Origin: Chrysogorgia sp. JL179-B06
Taxonomy: Eukaryota; Cnidaria; Anthozoa; Scleralcyonacea; Chrysogorgiidae
Direction: 5' to 3'
Assembly (NCBI GenBank): GCA_035772405.1
Contig: JAYKKM010000439.1
Location: forward strand, 522,001-586,000
Length of the DNA stretch: 64,000 nt
Shown here: in pieces, positions 26,101-32,100 of the stretch
Layout: the number at the start of each line of letters is the position of its first letter
Numbering within the stretch: the stretch's first letter is position 1
Translations under genes and position numbers: made by a program
The notes under the pieces: generated by a model
Database searches by the model: none
Told to the model about the DNA's origin: nothing
What the model saw: the letters and a program-made list of their open reading frames with translations, nothing else

Positions 26101-29100
26101 TTAGCAAAGGCACTTACGAACTGTGATGGCTATTATTTTCGTTTTCAAATTTTTAACCGGCTAAGTTTTAATATTATATAATATTGTATATTACTTGTAA
26201 TCAATTTTAAACAATCTGATTTCGAAGATTTACAAATTTGTTGAGCAGCAGACTGCAGTATTACAAGTTAAGAACAGAACAAAACTTTTCTCAACTAGAC
26301 ATAAAATACATATTTAATAACTTGGACAGTACTCGACGATTCACAAAGAAAGTAAAAAAGGCAATGATACGATTTACAAAGAAGGTAAAAAAGCCAATAA
26401 GTACGGCATTCAGACTTAAAAGCGGCGGCTATAGTCGACAGCAGCATGAACGTAAACCTTAGGCCAAAAATTCTTGTGGACAGGAAGACAGGTTTCTTCA
26501 AAAACAAATGGGTTCTTGAAGCATAGTCCTTGTGAATCCTTGTCCCTGATCGCCGACAAAGTCTTCGAACCGAAGGACACTTCAAATCCAACACAGTTAC
26601 AGTATAGTCTGCAGGTACCCTGAATATTTTTCCGTCATTACTGGCTTTTTTCCTGTCGCTGCATCGCATGTCCGAGTTGATATAAAGTAGGTTGCTTTTA
26701 TACATACAAAATAAAGTAAGAAACTTAGCATTTTGACTGGTCTGGGACTATTTTTTTGATGGACAATATATGATGTCGAAACGAAAATATTTTATCACCA
26801 ATTATATAAGTAACTTGCTTGGCCAATGCTTGGTCGTTAAGTGAGGAGAGATTCGACGATACAATATCGACGTCAATTCAACGTCGAAATTCAACGACAA
26901 TTCAACGTCGATAAAACGTCGAAAAGCAGACGTCGAAACAACGTCGATGTTTGGTCGTGATGCGACGTGATTTAATGACTCGATATCGACGTCAATTCAA
27001 CGTCGAAACAACGTCTGTTTCCGACGTCGATAAAACGTCGAAAAGCAGACGTCGAAACAACGTCGATGTTTGGTCGTGAACCGACGTGATATAACGACTC
27101 GATATCGACGTCAATTCAACGTTGAAACAACGTCTGTTTCCGACGTCGATAAAACGTCAAAAAGCAGACGTCGAAACAACGTCGATGTTTGGTCGTGAAC
27201 CGACGTGATATAACGACTCGATATCGACGTCAATTCAACGTTGAAACAACGTCTGTTTCCGACGTCGATAAAACGTCGAAAAGCAGACGTTGAAACAACG
27301 TCGATGTTTGGTCGTGATTTAATGACTCGATATCGACGTCGATTCATCGAAACAACGTCTGTTTCCGACGTCGATAACACGTCGAAAAGCAGACGTCGAA
27401 ACAACGTCGATGTTTGGTCGTGATTTAATGACTCGATATCGACGTCGATTCATCGAAACAACGTCTGTTTCCGACGTCGATAACACGTCGAAAAGCAGAC
27501 GTCGAAACAACGTCGATGTTTGGTCGTGAAGCGACGTGATTTAACGACGTCGATTCAACGTCGAAACAACGTCTGTTTCCGACGTCGATAACACGTCGAA
27601 AGCAGACGTCGAAACAACGTCGATGTTTGGTCGTGAACCGACGTGAAATTCAACGACTCGATATAGACGTCGAAACAACGTCTGTTTCCGACGTCGATAA
27701 CACGTCGACAAAGCGACGTTGTATCGACGTCGATATGTGGTTGATCGACGTCGCGACCCGATTTCGACCGAAAATCGACGTCGAAACAACGTCGTGTGCC
27801 CGCTGGGCCCATTGCCAATCATACCCCATCCCAATACCACTCCACTGGTAATCAGACGTCAAGGCAGGCCTTGAACAGGACGTGTCACTAGGTATCCTTG
27901 AGCCTGTGCCACCACATGGTAGTATGTGCAAAGAAGAATGGAAGCCTTGACGCACAGTAGACTTCCAAGCCCTCAACCTCCATGCCACATGAGAAACCCA
28001 CCACATGCAGAGTCCTTTCCACCAAGTACGCTCCATCCCCAGTGGCAAAAGGAAGACAGTATTCGACTGCTGGAACGGCTACCACAGCATTCCCCTGCAC
28101 GAAGATGATCGCCACCTCACCACATTCATCACCCGTTGGGGGCGATACCGATACAGACCGCACCCCATGGTTATGTAGCCTCAGGTGATGGTTATTCCAC
28201 GCGATTCAATGAGATCTTCTCACACATTCCCGACAAGACTAAATGCATTGATGATACACTGCTCTGGGCAGACAACCTCACCGACAGCTTCCACCAGGCA
28301 GTTAACTGGCTCGACACCTGTGGACTTCACAGAATCGTTCTCAACCAGAAATGTTTGTGTTTGGTCAAGACACTGTTGACTTCGCAGGATTCGAGACCAA
28401 CGTGCGCCCATACAAGAAGTACCTTGACGCCATCCGTGACTTCCCACAACCGAACAATATCACGGACATACGCTCCTGGTTTGGCCTTATCAACCAGGCA
28501 TCATATGCCTTCGCCGCCTCAGCACGTATGCAACCCAGGGGTGGCGCCAGGAATTCCTAACAGGTAGTGGTAATTCTTTTAGGGGGTCGGGGGGGGGGCA
28601 TGCTACCCCGGGGAATTTTTGATTTTCTAAGCCTCTGAAAAGCTATTTCCTGCATTTTGGGGGCAGTTTTAACAAAAAAATTAAAATAAAAAACAGTGAA
28701 AATCATGATTTTATAGTCTGTATTTCCTTACTGTATACCAAACTAACTCTAACAATAATATTCACGCAAAAACTAGATGACAATGAGCGCCGAAACAACA
28801 CAGAGGTGATAGATTTGTGGCAGAGATGAAAGTTGATTACCTTCGACGTTGTTTAGCGAAACGTTTGTTAAAGTGCCTATAACGTCTGTGGGGATTTAAC
28901 ATATATGTAATCTATGGATTCTTCTGAGATAAATTGTAATATATCTTGTCAGCTGAAAATTTCATCTTCATAGACTTTTTTGCTGTTAAAGTTGACGGAA
29001 ATGACGTCAAATCGGGAATCTGTCTATATGAAAACCTCTTTACAGATGCCAGATTACAAATATGTTAAATCCCCATAGACGTTATAGGCACTTTGAAAAA

Positions 29101-32100
29101 CTTTTACGATTCTAAGAAAACAAAAGACGAACTTTTTTCTTTTTTCTTATTTTCTTCCAGCTCGTTCCCCGACGAATTGTTAATTTTTCCCCGACAGGGG
29201 GGCTAAGGTTCCCCGACGAGGGGGCTGTAGCCCCCCTTCCCCCCCTCTGGCGCCACCCCTGATGCAACCATTTCGCCAAGCACTCAAACGTGACACACCA
29301 TTCAAATGGGATAAGCTCAATCAGCTTTCCAACGAGTCAAAGTTGGTAATAATCAGCGAGATCGAGGAAGGCATCCGCATCAAGCCCACCTGCCTGGCTA
29401 AAGATTGGTCGAAGAACTGCATTGGTTTCTGGCTCTTCCAAAAGCACTGCCAATGCACGTCCACCGAGCCCTTCTGCTGCCCTACACGCTGGAAAATGAT
29501 CACTCGTTGGAAACCGCTTCACACATGCACCCGAATCACGCTATGCTCCAGTGGAAGGCAAGACCCTCGCTGTAGCAGATGCCCTTGACAAAGCCAGATT
29601 CTTCACCCTGCGATGACTTGATCATCGTTGTGGATCACAAGCCCCTACTTAAGGTGCTTGGCTATCGCTCCCTAGAAGAGATATCAAATGCCAAGCTTCG
29701 CAACCTGAAGGAGAAAACGTTACGCTACAGATTCCGAATGGTGCATATCCCTGGCGTGAAACACAAAGCTGCAGATGCCCTATCTCGTCACCCCACCGGT
29801 GCTACCGAACCCGAGCTCGACCCATATGGACATCCATTCTTGGCTGCCATACACTGCAACGACCCATCCTCAGCATATCCCACTTCTCAACTATGAACAA
29901 CCAGCTTGCATCATCCGCCTCTTCAGCAATGAATGCGGTAGCAGTTACATGGGACAAGGTAAAACTAGCCACCACCAGTGACCAAGACATGGCCATGCTT
30001 AAGTCTCAATCATTGAGGTAGGCTTCCCCAAATTCTGCCACAAGCTACCACCCCACCTCAACGAGTATTTCCAGTTCGATATACGGTGGATGGCGTCATC
30101 CTCTACAAGGACCATGTTATTATACCACCTTCACTTCGAGCAGATATCCTCACTACACTACACTACACTACACTACACTACACTACACTACACTACACTA
30201 CACATACTCAGCCCATCAAGGAGTAACCTCCATGATCGCACATGCAGAGACATCTATGGCATCACCCCCACTATTAAATCTCTACGAACAAATTGCCTCC
30301 ACTGTAACCGCATGGCACCATCACAACCCAGTGCTCCACCAACTCCACCTATACGACCTCAATACCCATTTCAGGATATGTGCCGATTTCCTCCACTACA
30401 AGGGTGTGAACTACCTTGTTGTGGTGGATAGATACTCAAACTTGAAAGGGAAAACCACAAAATGGGACAAGACTGGCATCGTCATTGAAGTCCGCCAGTT
30501 CGATCAATATGTCGTATGGGTTGACAGATCAGGGAGTATCACCATCTGGCGATCCGCAACTGTAAATTCCTCAGGAAATTCATCCCTGTTCAACAGGATC
30601 GAGCCACCCCGACGCACTATCACGCACTAACACTATCACCGTCCAGCCATCGCAGCAGCCATCGCACCATCCCAACCACGCCACTACCGTCTCACACACC
30701 CACTCTCTGGTCCCCTGATCGCCCACCAAGTCCACCCGACACCAACCCCACACCTGACCACCACTCTGAAAGACCAACACCCAACAGTCCAAATCATCCC
30801 ACCGTAACATCAACACCACCACCTAACCCGACAGTGATACAACCACAAGCCACCACAACCCCCACACCAACCACACCCATTACCTGACCTCCACATACTG
30901 CACCACGGAAACCACCATTGCCACTCCGAAGATTGCTGGATTACAATGAAAAGGGCCTTCTCGAACATTGACCAGCCATTCTGAACTACCAGAGACAATA
31001 ACAGTTAATTACTATATTATAAAGTTTAAGTATATCAGTCTTCACTAACCTCTTCCCAGAACAAAAAAAAAGGTCCACTAAAGACTTGGGAGGAGATAGA
31101 GCATAATTGTTTACCCGGCTTTATGTATAGAGGCCTGGGCACTAGTTAGCTATTTGATATCGTCCTTGTTTAGCAGGCTCTGGGAATGAGATTGCCTTGT
31201 TTAGTTCTTTCATCATTCTCTGGTGAGAACTCCTTTATTAAAGCTTGCTTATGAAATGGAGGAACAGTCCTATCTACATACTACAGCAAAACTGAAGCAA
31301 CTGATACCTTTGGCCTATTTTCAACAACCTTTTCATCTATGACTTCATTTTCACTACCCAAAGATATCCAAGGTTTTGGTGTTGAAGGTCCTTTTCTTAC
31401 AACAATGACATCTTCTACAGATTCTGATGAAATTTCATCCGAGGTTGATGGAAGCACTGCTGATTTAGGCTAAAATATTATAAAACATATAGTAGCAGAC
31501 TAACATGTATACAAACTTACCAGTTACATGTCAAAGAGAAATCTATATTTGTTTGCTACAGTAGCAACTATAGTTATTCTCAGTCAACTCACGCGTAAGA
31601 TACTTTCTTTGCATTCTTCTGTGGTACAGAGGTAAAAATTTTGACCATATTTAAAATCTGGATCATAAACAACCAGCAATTCATCACCACGATAATTCTA
31701 AATGATTAAAAATTCTGTACTCAGTATTATCATTATACCATATCCAAGATGTGGAGTAGTGCCAGTTGAGGGCTACAGTTGGGAATGCGACACTCTCAGG
31801 TGGGGGTATGCTGTTCTTTGATGACAGTACATGTATATACATGTATATCTAGAAGTTTTGACACATATTTTTCACATTTCTACTCCCTGTTAGGGATTTA
31901 TGTCTATGTCTCGGAGAATTTCTGACACCACCACTGATGTTGGACAAAACAATGGACGATCGTCAAGCTCGTATCATAAGAAAAATGATTCTGAGGCCCT
32001 GTTTACATGAAGCGGATTGAGTGTTCAAGTCAAATCTCCCATGTTGTTTCTCCTTGTTGTGTTTACATGAAGAAGATTGAAAGTTTTCGATCTGATCAAA

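Larger units (their letters stand above)
24900..31075 (+). pseudogene. Degraded Ty3/gypsy retrotransposon pol, in three segments
   Basis: Segments at 24900-25145, 27808-28535 and 29262 to about 31050 join across two transposon insertions. In order: a region before RT (PLMEGKPMRLMVDTDA), RT (APHGYVASGDGYSTRF, KTKCIDDTLLWADN, SWFGLINQASYAFA), RNase H (LAKDWSKN, DHKPLLKVLG, MVHIPGVKHKAADALSRHP), integrase (NCLHCNRMAP, YKGVNYLVVVDRYSN) and the integrase C-terminus (GIVIEVRQFDQYVVWVDR). The RT has CIDD where YIDD is usual. The integrase core is deleted after DRYSN, and a CACTA microsatellite disrupts its zinc finger. Frameshifts are frequent. It lies antisense in DNAI3 intron 3. Confidence 0.8.

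Noticed and set aside
26295..26705. 136-codon minus-strand ORF in the centre of the CCCAGC element, perhaps a zinc-finger transposase
   Set aside because: A weak look of a THAP-like start (DGKIFRVPAD) is not backed by the required Cys/His pattern, so I do not call it.
25139..27851. Arg- and Ser-rich ORFs in the GACGTC arrays (for example 25139-25447, 25476-25817, 27111-27404, 27541-27840)
   Set aside because: They arise from repeated ACGTCGA words read in several frames on both strands. No conserved protein.
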